Positions 37,101 to 49,269 of a DNA stretch of 64,000 bases are shown one piece after another. The notes under the pieces were generated by a model. That model was not told the DNA's origin. It saw only the letters and a program-made list of their open reading frames with translations, and did not search any database. The DNA lies in NCBI GenBank assembly GCA_033557835.1, contig JAWQRO010000003.1, forward strand, positions 35,100 to 99,099. The letters run 5' to 3'. The translations under genes and the position numbers were made by a program. This DNA is from Helochares maculicollis (lineage: Eukaryota > Arthropoda > Insecta > Coleoptera > Hydrophilidae). Each line of letters starts with the position of its first letter. Position 1 is the stretch's first letter.

Positions 37101-40100
37101 TCCCAAAATAATATGAAAAAAACCTGTGTGTGTGAAATGTACCTTGGCTCTACCATCAGCAGTTTTGTTGTCATCAAAATTGGACGGAATCGTTGCCACA
37201 CGATACGAATCTGCTCGGCCGTGCTGTAACATAAGCCAACTACTGCTAACCAACATAAACAAGCAACAAAAATCATGATAAAAACTTAACACAACACACA
37301 ATCCAGTCACACAAATTAATCAGCGTTCTTTATCAATTCCTGCATACCAAATCATCGAATTAAAATTAAGTGCTGCGAATAAATACCCTGGAGAACATGC
37401 TTGCGAAATATTCTCAAGGGCAAAGGCATGGCACAAATACTAGGCAGATAATAATAGAGTAAACACTTAGGTAAAAATAATTATATATTATAAATGCAAT
37501 ATCAATTAGATTTTCATTAACTAATGAACAGTAGCATTATTTAAGCATGCAGATGATAGAGAAAACATATTTTCATATACACACATACATACATAAAATA
37601 CACATTAAAGCAAACCGAAGCTGTGCCAAGGTTATAAATAAGTTCTTTTCAGTAAGTTATTCAACATTGAGACATCCAAAACAAACTTACCTGTATACAA
37701 ATAGACAGTTCAAGTCTACTTACGAAAAATTTTTGACTCAAGGCCGACCGTCTCTAAATTTTGAATTGACCACTTAATTTGGATTAATTGAGGCTCTTGA
37801 CAATAACCTAACTTTTCATTTTAAAAATGCCATAGCTTAGTTTTTCGACGATTACAATATCAACCGTCTAATCTTCAGTTTAGTCTGAAGCAATGGGTTT
37901 CAAGTTAATTTTTTTGGGATTTGTTGTGAGGCTTTTAGAGAACCCAACATGTCGGTCATTGTGGCTAATCCTCTACAGGGGTCTTTTTGGAAATGCAGTA
38001 GCGCTCAGTGAGTCTTAAATTAATCAATACGTCAGGCAATCGTTATACTAGAAATATTGGAAGGGTCGACCACTGAATGACTCAAACGCGTTTAATTGAT
38101 ATCAGGCCTAAAGTAATTTCCAAATGCGGCCACTTTTTTTATTCGGACGTTGGATGCCGAGGGAAAGAGAAATGCTAATGGAAGGCTTTGAGAAACACGT
38201 TATTGCTGAAATAAATCTCATCGCGAGCATCTAGTGACCCATTTTCCGCTTCTTCTAACGGACGGGCGAACGACGTTAACATTATTTCACTCCATCCAGT
38301 TTGACTGAAATAATAAAATATAATAATGGGGGCGCAGACGTGGGCTGCGAGTGCCACTCTCAAAGATTTAAACCGCTTAAATGCAAACGAAAATCCATTG
38401 TTAATGTTATGTTTTTGTCTACGCTTTTTGAAGAGTGCAGCGGGCCGTACGTGGAAATGCATGGATTAAGTAGAGAATACGGAGGCAAATTGGTAGTTGC
38501 AGTTTTTTTGTTCGGATGTGCTTTGTTTTTTTGATATCGGACGAAAATATCTGGAGCGATTTCTTTGTTTTGTTTGAGCCATGAAAGGGCTGAATTAGCA
38601 AATTGTGTACATACCTTTAATTATAAAACATTGGAAGCACAAGCATATGCAGCAAACAAGGGCGGGGACGGCTTGGAAAGATAAAGGTTTATTTGTAGAG
38701 GGTTCAGGGACAAAATGGCGATATGAAGAAAATTATAATTTCCGCCCTGGTGAAAAGAAATAAATTTTCCCGCCCGTTTCGCGCTAGATAAGTTTGCAAG
38801 GGAGAATTCCCTCGTTTTTCATTTGTAATCACCAAGTTTCTCGGATGTGAAAGCGTGGATTTCGTTGAAAACAACGCTAATTTACTGCGCTTCGAGCATA
38901 TACAGTACCAGTTCCTTCTGGTAATATCAGATTGATGCCAAACTGGTTAGTGTTGATAGAGTTAATCAAGCCGGAATGATCGAGTTTGTTTTTTCGAATA
39001 AATTTGTTTTTGTTATCGATTGTCAGGATTAATTATACATTGTAGCACTAGGTAGTAGTTAGTACATATTTCGCCCCGGTACAAGTATTTCCCGATTTTG
39101 TCAACTGAGCCAATATGAAGTATGGAAAATGTTATCGTCTGTGTATTTCCATCACATGGTATAAGGCTGTATCAGATTGATGTGTTAATAGCAAATGTAA
39201 CTTTATTTAAAATGTTCAACAAAAAAATTTTCGCCCGGTAGGAGAAAATTTCAATTCTGTAAATTATTTACATGATTAATCATGTAATATTCCTTAAAGC
39301 AGATTTAATTTACAAAACTTATATTGTTAGGTTCACTGAAATGAACAAAAATTTGGCACTACTAATTTTCATTTAGCTTCCAAACGAATCTGACTAAGAG
39401 ACCACACAAAAAATAATTATAGTATTAAAATTTACGGTAGATTTGGGAAAATAAGAACCTATCATATAACGAGAGTAGTTTTCACAACCACACCATGTAA
39501 TGATTTCGCGAAATAGCATTTTTTCTCAAACAATACCAATGAAGAGTAACGTCAGATTTTTGGTGGTGTATTGTACTAAAGATCATTCAAAGCAGACGAC
39601 TTAGATACAGGATGTCGTCTACAGTTTCTTTTGTGTTTTGTGGTTTAGCCTTTTAAGAAAATGGCCTCATTATGGACCTCTATTCCACTACTTTTTATTT
39701 TATAAATTTCTTTTGCGGCCGTTTTTTCACGGAGAGTTTGTTTTCGGAGATTCGAATGTTGGATGTCATTTGAAAGGCTTGGATTATTACAGATTTACAC
39801 TATTGCACGCAGGCCGAGCATGAAAATGTTTGGGAGGTCGAATTATTATTGCGCAAGGAAGTAAGCTTAAGGAATAGCCAGAAAACAGTAATTGACCCGA
39901 GATAATTACTGTTAATAATTAACTGTACACTTAAGGTTGATTTAAGAAGGTTGTTTGGAAAAATTCTACACAATGTGTATATTTAAAGATTCATCATATA
40001 GCTTGCTTTAATATTAATTAATATAGGAACAGCGTCGTTTCCCCTACAGTTGTAAGAGATATTTCAAAGGAGCTTAATAAAGGAAGTAGAATCTAAGCAA

Positions 40101-43100
40101 AGAGTAGCCTGGCCATTTAGAAGAAAATAGGCTACGCTTCAGTGACGACATAGTTCACTGAGCATGGAGGACTAATTTCTTTCCCTTAGGGATTAGAGGT
40201 AAATAATTCAAGACTTTTGAGTGCCTGTGTTAGTTGTAGTTCTGTTTTTGCATTATAAAGTAAAACGGACAAAAAACTATTGTTTTAATTGTGTTTGCAG
40301 ACAGTTTTGATCTTCTAGCCTGGCGATAAGATATTGAAATTTATAAATCGATAGTACGAGATTTAATGAAAGTATTCCTTCAAGCGAGACCCTTGATAGT
40401 TTTTTGTTGTTGTATTGGCTGGTTTTTCTATGGCGACAATTTAAACTGGCACATATATTGTATTTAGATTGCAGAATTGACAGCCAAAATAGAGCTTACA
40501 TTCTTGTAAATTGTCCGAATTTTAGATTTTTCACAATGGAAGTTATATTCAATTTTTAAACATTGCTAACAAAATAAGAAAGTGAAAAGCAGGCATAGAC
40601 CTTCCAATGAGTAGATTTCGAATATTCCAGCGATTCGCAAAAGAGCCAAAACGATTTATATTATATTGTAGCATAGAGCTTTCACTGCAAATCTAACTGA
40701 AATTGAGAAAAACATAAATGGATAAACAAGGACTATAGATTTTACTGAAGAAATCCAACTTTTGTATAGTTTACATAAGCAATTTATTGGGGAAACAATT
40801 TGCTCTTTACGATGATATCTTTTTTTCTCAACTTATGTACAGACATGTCTTCCTGTTCTAATTAATTTCGTTACGTCTAGTATCTAACTAAATAGCCTCA
40901 TTTCTTTAACTCGTAAGTTACTCTAGCAGTATTTCTTATGAACGTCTTGTATCATTTTAATATATGTTGCCCTCATCCATTTGTCTGACTATATCGTATC
41001 TACTCCCGTTACGGCTGTTTTAGTACTGCGGTTTTGTAGATTCGCGTTTTATTGCCAATAGTGACGGAATTGTTCTTTTAGAATAGATTTTTCAGTCTTT
41101 CTGCGTTTTATGAAGTTTTAATCATTTGTCGGCTCCTTCCTTTTCGTAGGTTTCTCTACTACGTATTACAATATAAATTTGTTGACTTTCTGTACACTAT
41201 TTCCACTGTTTGTTGTTATTTAGTGCGGTATTTAGTTCTTGATTGATTTTAATTGATCTTGGCTGTATTGTTTTACCATTAAACGTATGCTAACTAATAA
41301 ACATACCCGAAAGCTTTGGCTTTCATAGCATATACACTCCGGATTATTATGTTAGCTCGATTTTCAGCTATCTATTCTAAAATAAATACAGTATTGATTG
41401 TTGACCTCTTTTTTCTGAAGCCCTGCCATGAACGACTAGAGTGACCGATTAGGATAAATTCTATTAGGCGTGATTTATAATAGCACTGTTTCGATTATTG
41501 TGTTATTATTTGGCAATAACTACAACTAAACGTTTTATAATAAACTACAAAATGGTTTGAAAGCGCCCCTTAACTTATCACTTTCATTCGATTAAAGTAA
41601 TCAAGACAAATATTGATAGAAAATGAGTTATGGGTTAATTTAAAATATTCAGTAAGGAAATATAGCAATTTTCGATGTTTTCCGCGAAAGAGTTAATGTG
41701 ACTAAAATCCACGTTACTCTTACAAATTCATAACTGGCAAATTAGCATTAAAGACGAATTTTCTTGTTGTACTGATTTAAAATCTAGACCTCAGAGAATT
41801 CCACACATTTCATACCTTATTGAAAGACTGAAAGATTTATAGTATTCTGTATCAGTTGAAAGACTCAGAGCATATAAAATGATAAATTATTATCGCGCAC
41901 ATCGTTATACATCGTCATCGAGAATGGTGATGAAACTTGCATAGAACTATTGAATAAAAAATAATTTATGAATTTTGTTGCGTAATGACATTGTCTTAGG
42001 GGACTCTGTAATCGAGATTTTCGGAGGGAGCAAGAAGGATGTAATATAGTTAAAGACACGAAATTCCAAACAAAATTATTCATTTTTGAATTTGTAATTA
42101 TATAGAAAGACTAGTGAATGGACACTGCAAATTTGCGCAACGTGTCTGCCAGATAACGCGAGACTAATGAAATATCATTTGCACATCTCACATATACGAT
42201 TCGTTTGAATGGTGTATAAAAATTGAACATAAAACTATTCACCTGATTTTGAACATTCATTGACAATTTTCCCTGGGGTTGCTCGATGTTGACTAAACCG
42301 GGAGAACAATACTTCTGAATGCTTGTCAGAGGATTTCAATGTTTTCAACTGATCGTTTATATATCAAAAGTTAATTGCTGACGTGCGAACTATGGAGTAA
42401 ATATAAACATCATAGCGATATTGAAGAATGAGTCACAGGAAATTTACATATTTATGTGTTCTCAAAGATAGCACTTGAAATGACTTCGAAGAACAGCATC
42501 GCGTCCTATTGAGATTCAAGACAACCTTGCGAGTTACATAAATTGATATCTGCCGACCCCTCCCCCCGCGCCTACGACAATCATGACTGAAGTTAGTGAG
42601 AATTTACGGGTTATTGGCTGCTGTTGTGAAATATAATATATACTATACGGTACCTGGAATTTTATGCAATAGCACACTATGCCAATTTAGAATAATTGAG
42701 TTGAATATGAGATTCTTTGTCCTGGAATTATGTGAAAGCTATTATAAAAACAAAATTTAAAAATCGTCAGATATGTTTTTGCACATTGAAAGACTAAATG
42801 GAATCGCATTTGATAATATGACTCAAAAAATAAATTCAGGTTTAAATTGACATCCTCAGTCTAAGTTTTAATACCATAAATTTATGGAATTATGTGGGAT
42901 CACAAGATGAATGTAAAGATTAGTTTAATCTATGAATTGCTGTTATAAAAGAATATAATGATCAATAATGAATAATAATAGAAATTTCAGCTACACAAAT
43001 TAATATGCACCAAGAAAATACCATTTATGTAAAAATGCAAAGACAGGTAAAGAACTCCTCGTAAAGAGTACTTGCGAAATTAGAAAATGATGAAAATGTA

Positions 43101-46100
43101 GCAACACGATGCAAATCCGGCAGAAAATCGATTAATAATAATAGGGCAAGAGCTCGCCGAACGCAAAAAAAACCAACTTATCTACCGAAACAAATAGGAA
43201 GTTACTTATCACATATCCGGAAAGGCTGGTGTTATCTGGAGCACGCGCTTATAAATAACCCCTGAAATGTAAATTCAGGTATTCTAAATTTATAACCGAG
43301 TCAAAGTCGTGACATTTGACCTTTTCGACAAATTGCAAAGCTAAACGGTCGGAAAGGCAGCATCTAACTTGAGGGCCGTTTTCACATCTAATTATTTAAA
43401 ATGCTCCAGTCGGAACAATAGGAGTTAATTTTGAGGCGTTACGAACAATGCAGGAATTTACTAAGGCGCACAGAAATTATTGTTTGTAAATTAACTTGCC
43501 CACATTTTAAATTCAGAAATTTTGTTTTGTTTCTCTCTCTCAACGAAAATTGACCTTGACTGGGGCGATTTAAAATTCTATTTACTAGATTAACCTGCAT
43601 CGTAAAACTCCCCGGTTGCCCCTGGCGAAACCTCGAGGGAGGAAATAATCAAATATTGGAAATCTCCCCCTTGGCGTAGCTTTTTAATGTATAAACATTC
43701 ATTTCGGTTATTAAATAAATTAGGGCGTGTTTGGAGGTGGCTGGTTGCGGCGAGGGAAATTTGAAATTTCTGATGCGCGGTGCTGCTGTGATTTGCACAA
43801 ACATTATATTTAATTTTATTCCAATTTTATATTTCTATTCGATGTAAATCTTTAATCGATTTACTCTTTTAGTCGATTTATACTTTTATTTCCTGTGCAG
43901 GTTATAATATCAATAATTTTATTCCATATTTCACTTTAATTGATTTATACTATTGCTTTTTCATACGTTTGCATATTATTTGCGTAAATAGTGTTTTATT
44001 AAGTTCACAAATCAAATGACCTATCTGGTACAGGATCAAAATATCAAAACTCTAAGTTTTTCATAATGAATAAAATGCTCCCAATGGTTCAACTTGGTGT
44101 TGCTTTGATAACACGCAGAGTCTTTTAAAATTTTATTAAGCGTTATAATTCTAAAACAATGATTTCGACTTAGTTAATAGATATAGACAGAATTTAGATA
44201 AACTGATTACGGCAGATTATAGAAGCGGTGATAAGAATTTCAGAGATCGACATTAACACAAAACTAATTAATAAAGTTATCCTTAAGTAGTTAAATGCTC
44301 ATTATATTAATTGCGATTTTGATAAGGTGCGCTAAAAAGTGATAATGCTATTTTTCATATTTTTTTTAGTTTTGCGTAACGTTACATTTGCATCGCAGGT
44401 CAAACTTTAATTAGACCTATGACAATCCTGTTGTCAAGCTGCGTTTATAAATCCCATTAAGAGGGACGATTACTAGTGTCGAACCTGTAGTATCGTAATC
44501 TGTTGCCGGAAAGTCTGCGAAGTATCCGGTATTTCTGGTTGCTCTGGGAGAGACTATTTTTTTTTATAAAATGGAAGCTTTTTAATAAGAACAAATACCT
44601 CGATTTACGACATGTAGATATTTGCTGTGATACTTTATTGATCTAGAATTCTCACACTTTGGCTTTTGGTTTAGAGAATAAAAATTGGCCTAAACTAGCC
44701 GATCTGAAATTAATATTGTAGCCATATATACAAATACAACTGAGAAGACATTTTGAAAACGGCACAAATTATAGTTAAGCCATTAAAATTCAAGAATGAA
44801 GCCATAGTTTGGAAAGGTTGGCACTAGTTTTTTTACGATTGAAACATCATTCTTTCAGCTACAGAAAATCAATTAGTTACGACAAAGTAACAACTAACAA
44901 GCTTAAGCATAACGCTTCTACTTCACAACCCATGCAAAATTAGCTACATAACTGCTGTTTTCAAAATGGAACTTGAGGCACGTGACCTAATAAAATATTT
45001 TCTCGACTAATATTCGATAGCATAGAAGCTCGGCAAAAAATCAGCGATTTTCCGACAATATAACCTTCACGCACGTGACCCTGACACCCAAGTTAATTTT
45101 TGAGCCTGGGGAATTCGCCCAAAGAGATACAGCGTTACGCAAATTTTTCGATGCATTTTATCGATGCGATTGTGAGGAGGGGTTGTTATCAGCATGTTTA
45201 CGTAGCACTTGTGTCTGGGTACGAAATGCGATTGTCTTTGTGTTTTAATTGATAATTGGATTCGTGAAATAAGCGGGGCGAGTGAAGACTGGAAAATAGG
45301 TCAAACGCTCGGGTAATGCAAGGACGATTTGGTTAATTGTTGGTTCGATATTCCAGTTTGGGCGATTTTCTGCATCGGTTCTGTCTTGGCGATCGCGATC
45401 TTCTCTGCTGGATATTAAGAAAGACCGATCGATTTCGGTAACCTATATTCGCCCGCGTGCCGAGATGTCTTGTGTAAAAGCGACTTACACGGGTCTAAAA
45501 AACTCGTATTGCATGCAAATGCTCTATTAGCACATTCAGAATCGTCTCTGTTTCCTTACGAGCATAATCCTATTCACTATGAACATGACCTTTTTACATG
45601 GGACATAAACGTTTTTTTATATCAACGCAATCAATTTTCTATGGTGTAATAATTTTCGCAGGCAGCTGGAATTTGGTCTTATGTAATATGGCCCAAATGG
45701 AGTGGTTTTCTCCAAGGTGGGCAGCTCGATGCAATTTTTATCGTTTTAGCAAAAACCCTCAAAGTAGGTCAACGGTTTTTTATAACAAAATTAAAATAAT
45801 GGATTATAAAAAGCACCAATTTTTAGTAGCAAACTGAGAACCGTCAGACGTAATTATTTTCAGTTGGTAACGGAGCGCCGTTTAGGCCATGTTCATTTTT
45901 CAAAGTCCATGGCATGTCTGAAGGAATGAAATCTCTGTCTACCCCAAAAGCCGATTGATTTAATTCATTAATTCTCTAAATACATAAGCATTATCCATTT
46001 CGTCTACAGGTAATAAAATATTTTCTCAATACTCATCCGAATTAAGTGGTTCCTACTGGAGGTTCTAAAGAATCGATACCGTACATCCAATTTCCTTGAT

Positions 46101-46268
46101 CCCCTTTGGTCTAAATGGAATTTCGTATAAAACAAGCACTATTTCGCCACATTTCGAACATGCACTCAAAAAAATCAGCAAATAATCCTCTTTTCTCTCT
46201 TTGAAAATAAAAACAAGCTCCTCCACTAGAAGAGATGTCATAGAGGTGATGGAACATACCTCCCCCAT
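30790..46268 (-). CDS. Na+/K+-ATPase alpha subunit, 5' part (156 residues)
   Basis: This P-type ATPase exports Na+ and imports K+ across the plasma membrane. Three minus-strand exons join in phase: 46260-46268 (MGE), 37143-37223 ([11 protein letters not shown]...DGRAK) and 30790-31168 (SRRKPVKK...VIVT plus one base). They cover the cytosolic N-terminus, the conserved [20 protein letters not shown] and [19 protein letters not shown], transmembrane M1 ([16 protein letters not shown]), the M1-M2 loop [16 protein letters not shown] and most of M2. Lengths and exon joints match the insect gene. Everything after the VIVTG junction, including the DKTGT phosphorylation site, was not found in the window. 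The coding parts present are intact and look conserved, so this is probably a live gene continuing beyond the left edge, but a partial duplicate is possible. Confidence 0.85.
31440..31511. repeat. Inverted repeat, 16-17 bp arms
   Basis: AAATGGCGTTTTGAGC (31441-31456) pairs with GCTCAAACGCCATTTA (31496-31511) apart from one extra T. The spacer is about 39 nt. It lies about 270 bp upstream of pump exon 3 on the transcribed strand. Confidence 0.6.
32127..32138 (-). CDS. Possible alternative first exon (MDEP) of the Na+/K+-ATPase gene
   Basis: Minus strand reads AACTAAATGGACGAACCA|GTAAGTACT: a start codon, four codons (MDEP) and a consensus donor in phase 0. This is exactly the phase needed to splice to exon 3 (SRRKPVKK), 958 bp downstream. 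Insect Atpalpha genes are known to use alternative 5' exons. The region upstream, to about 32300, is locally less AT-rich. The evidence is motif-level only. Confidence 0.35.
32475..32499. repeat. Perfect 10-bp hairpin
   Basis: CATGAATCAC, then a TTTTA spacer, then GTGATTCATG. It lies upstream of the MDEP alternative start on the minus strand and could bind a dimeric factor. No function is proved. Confidence 0.65.
37143..37223 (-). CDS. Na+/K+-ATPase alpha exon 2
   Basis: 27 codons, [11 protein letters not shown] to [11 protein letters not shown], preceded by TTATGTTACAG and followed by the donor GTACAT. It is in phase 0 at both ends and closely matches the insect N-terminal region. Confidence 0.92.
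37224..46259 (-). other. Na+/K+-ATPase intron 1
   Basis: About 9 kb between the MGE exon and exon 2. No coding exon was recognised. GC-richer blocks occur near 38140-38470 and 43240-43760 and could be enhancers, without a specific motif to support it. Confidence 0.65.
46260..46268 (-). CDS. Na+/K+-ATPase alpha first coding exon (MGE)
   Basis: Minus strand reads CCAAGATGGGGGAG|GTATGTTCC, giving MGE and a donor in phase 0. Joined to exon 2 it gives [14 protein letters not shown]. Short MG(D/E)-type starts before HGRADSYR are known in other insects. A TATA-containing promoter region lies upstream. Confidence 0.75.
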
Positions 46269-46419
46269 CTTGGCAGAGTTGGTGTTCCAAGGATAGTGTT
46301 AAATGCAGAACTTCATGAGACAAAACACGGACAAATATCAGTTAACGGAGACGGGCGCGGACCCACTGCTGGTAGTTACCGGTCGTCGGGCTGCGCTAGC
46401 GCGCGAACGTATTGAGCTT

Positions 46420-46427
46420 TGACGTCA
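46420..46427. promoter_or_regulatory. Consensus CRE, TGACGTCA
   Basis: A perfect palindromic cAMP-response element, about 150 bp upstream of the pump start codon. Confidence 0.5.
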
Positions 46428-46624
46428 TACTGCGGACAAGCGCCGCTACTCTACTCGTACTTCTAGCTTCACTTTTATGCCCTTTTTGCAATTTCTTTAG
46501 GTAATTGTAATTTTCAAATACAACGAAATTAACTCTGGTCACCAACTCAGGCAAGCCTACAACCAGCCCTACCCCCAAAAACAAAGGAAGGATCTTTCGT
46601 GCGCCCCGAGAAAAGTGGGGTCGC

Positions 46625-46632
46625 TTATATAA
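46625..46632 (-). promoter_or_regulatory. TATA-like element TTATATAA
   Basis: Palindromic TTATATAA in the GC-richer block upstream of the first pump exon, flanked by CRE-type sites. Confidence 0.45.
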
Positions 46633-47521
46633 CGTCATGAATGACGTAACCGTTCAAACCCCTCCGAAATTTCATGATGATGGGGAGACGGAGAAGAAAT
46701 CAATCATAGAAGTAATGACTTTTGCGTTTTATACATACAAATAAGATGCCAATCAGCGCTGTATGCAAAACGTCTGAAGGTACGTCGATAATGACGTGAA
46801 ATCCACAAACGTACGGCCCTAAAAATAAATCGATATGGTGTACTACCGATTGAGAAAGATTGTGGGTTTGAGGTTTTGAGTGGAGAAATGTTTGGCCGAT
46901 ACATTTTGATCAACCATTAAGATTTTGTGTTCCTGCTAAATAGTGTTTACAATTTTACTTCTGTGTAAAAGCAACCTTGATCGCCTTGATCGTTTATGAG
47001 CCGGCTTTGCTTACCTTTTAACGAAGCACCAAAAATGGAATGTTTTCTATATGATGAAGTATCATGTCAAAATAAATAGACAGTTCTTTTTATTGAAGAT
47101 ACTCAGCTTTTGTTGGATATATGCAAAAGTGAGTAAAAGTGGCACAAGCATAGGCCATCACAAAGAGTGCATACTTCCCCAACTATTAAATAGTGATGAA
47201 AATGTGTTAAATATTCTGAAGATACTAACTAAAATTAATTTTTTTTCGATACATTGCTTTATTGCCGCCATGGTATTATTGTAATCTATTTATTTGTGCG
47301 TCTTGTATAATCATTACGCTAGTCCACTTTTAGATTTTCATATTTTTAGCAATCTTAAGCAAAATGCCAGAGTATTCATTTGGGTGAATTAAATCGATAA
47401 TTGATAATATAGATACTGTCGGTTCTAAAAATGTATACTATTGTTTTAGTCAAAGGATTTGAAGATCGAAAAAAGTAGCGGACAATAGGAATGACCAAGG
47501 CAGTTATAAACGAAAATCAAA

Positions 47522-47581
47522 ATGTGTCTTTTAGAAATGCATGAAAGGCAGCAAGATAAGAGGAATCGTGCCCTTGACCAG
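47522..47581 (+). CDS. Exon candidate, possible first exon
   Basis: CAAAATGTG opens a 20-codon frame (MCLLEMHERQQDKRNRALDQ) that ends exactly at CAG|GTAAGA, a good donor in phase 0. An in-frame stop lies just upstream. The protein is not recognised. Start plus donor over 60 nt can occur by chance. Confidence 0.25.
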
Positions 47582-48517
47582 GTAAGAAGAATTCATTTTC
47601 TACATGCTTTGCGTTCTGAAATGTCCCAGCTATGTTAATTGTATAAACTGGAATTCTATTACTATGATTGAACATGAGTCCGCATAAAAATCGTGCTAAG
47701 CAATAACATACATTACAACATTGACATTAAAGAAGTACTGATAGATATTCGCAATGTTCGGTACAATTCGTCATAATGTTAGCGGCATCCGCTATCACAG
47801 AAACTATTTCACAGTAATTCTATAGTAACTAATGAAATTAAAAATAAAATATGACGCGCAGTTATTTTCGCCAAACTTAATCAAAAATTGATAAAATTCT
47901 ACACAGCAGCAACCACATTAATTCGTTATTACCGCAACGTATGTCGGTAACGCAGGAAAACAGCTTCGGGATCGCATTCCGAAACAGTTTTACACCATAC
48001 TGAGCAAGTCAATCTTTTTTCAGCACGCCTCTGTTGTTTTAATAAACACCAGGTCTAGAAAATTACTGACGAACGCGCCTTACCCAAAGGAAATATCAGA
48101 TAATATCGATTGATTGCAATACATCATTATTATTAGTTTAAAAAATATGATCGTCAAATATGCAATAATTCAAGGCTGATGATATAGTTGCAGAAGCAAT
48201 AATATTTAGAAATTAGTACTTATATTTACAAAAATGTCGCGGAAAACCAACGCGTTTTCCAAAATCATTATTTTATACTATTATTACAAACATCGTTATC
48301 AAAGTAACATCTTCTCATGCTCTTATCATCTGTAGGTAGGCACTTATTTACGAAAATAATTAAATGTAAGTGTAATAATCGCTATTAATTAAAATACGGC
48401 ATCGGCTCAGAAATTCTATAGCCTGGAATTTATATCGTAAATTGTTTAAGATACCAAGCGATATTGCATCACTGCTTGAGAGTAATTCGATTAATTTTAT
48501 CAATTAACCGTTTACAG

Positions 48518-48634
48518 GTGTATAGAAGTGCTAATAACAATACAAAACGTTTATACGATTTATTGGATTGGATCTCTTGTGGATGTTCTTCATCCGCACG
48601 CGCCAAGGCCGCGAGTAGCGTAGTATGCCTTGAG
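48518..48634 (+). CDS. Exon candidate, possible internal exon
   Basis: Between CCGTTTACAG and GAG|GTAGGA there are exactly 39 open codons (VYRSANNNTKRLYDLLDWIS, then a Cys/Ser/Ala-rich part). It is in phase with the candidate at 47522-47581. The part around 48590-48630 is GC-rich and open in other frames too, which weakens the coding argument. No family was recognised. Confidence 0.2.
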
Positions 48635-49269
48635 GTAGGATAAGAATGACCTTCATCATCCTGCCGTTTCTGGCGCTAATCGAGCATTGCTACTCTGTAA
48701 CAATGCATTCGAATTTATGTTTTTTCCAGATTTAACCGCTAATTTTACAATTTTGTAATGATTCGTAACATTCATCTCATTTTTTTATCGTTTTTAGCAA
48801 AGTGGCTAGTACATAATTTATCGATTAACTCTACAAGCCAACTTGTGTTTAGGGGTTTGATTTTCGAGATTTATCTCATAAAATTTTGCACTTCTTCGAT
48901 GATATTTATCGTCAACCTAACTTTTTTTTATCAATTTTTACTCATAACTTGTCGCATACAATTTCTTGCTGTCGTTGTTAGTTTTTATGACAACAATGTT
49001 TAAATTTTAGAATTGTGATTTTTTACTTTATTATTGGCTCGTATACGATTTTTAATTTTACACTTGGATATAATTTGGATTGAATGTGAATGCGAATTCA
49101 GCAACTAAAGACGATAAAAATGCTAGATGCAAAAAATTGTGGTCGTTACACTTTATTTTCATGGTACGAAACCCAACGCTTTTAAAATCTAGAAATAATG
49201 CCATACCAATAGGCCCAATTTTGCTGCTCAAAGTATTATAAATTAGGTTTGATTGAGGGTCGACTGAAT

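Larger units (their letters stand above)
31169..37142 (-). other. Na+/K+-ATPase intron 2
   Basis: About 6 kb between exons 2 and 3. It contains the MDEP alternative-exon candidate, two hairpins (31440-31511 and 32475-32499) and a GC-richer block at about 31840-32340 that may be an internal promoter. No other gene was recognised. Confidence 0.7.
46269..46800 (-). promoter_or_regulatory. Na+/K+-ATPase alpha promoter region
   Basis: A GC-richer block directly upstream of the MGE exon. It holds a TATA-like TTATATAA (46625-46632) about 360 bp before the start codon, a second weak CATAAAAG (about 46472-46479), and four CRE-type sites: TGACGTCA (46420-46427), TAACGTCA (46630-46637, overlapping the TATA), TGACGTAA (46642-46649) and TGACGTGA (46792-46799). 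If the TATA at 46625 is used, transcription would start around 46595. CREB/ATF control of Na+/K+-ATPase alpha genes is known in vertebrates; here it is inferred. Confidence 0.5.
46810..49260. other. Mostly noncoding stretch with two weak exon candidates
   Basis: No recognisable gene. Two exon-like pieces on the plus strand (47522-47581 and 48518-48634) are listed separately. Confidence 0.35.
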
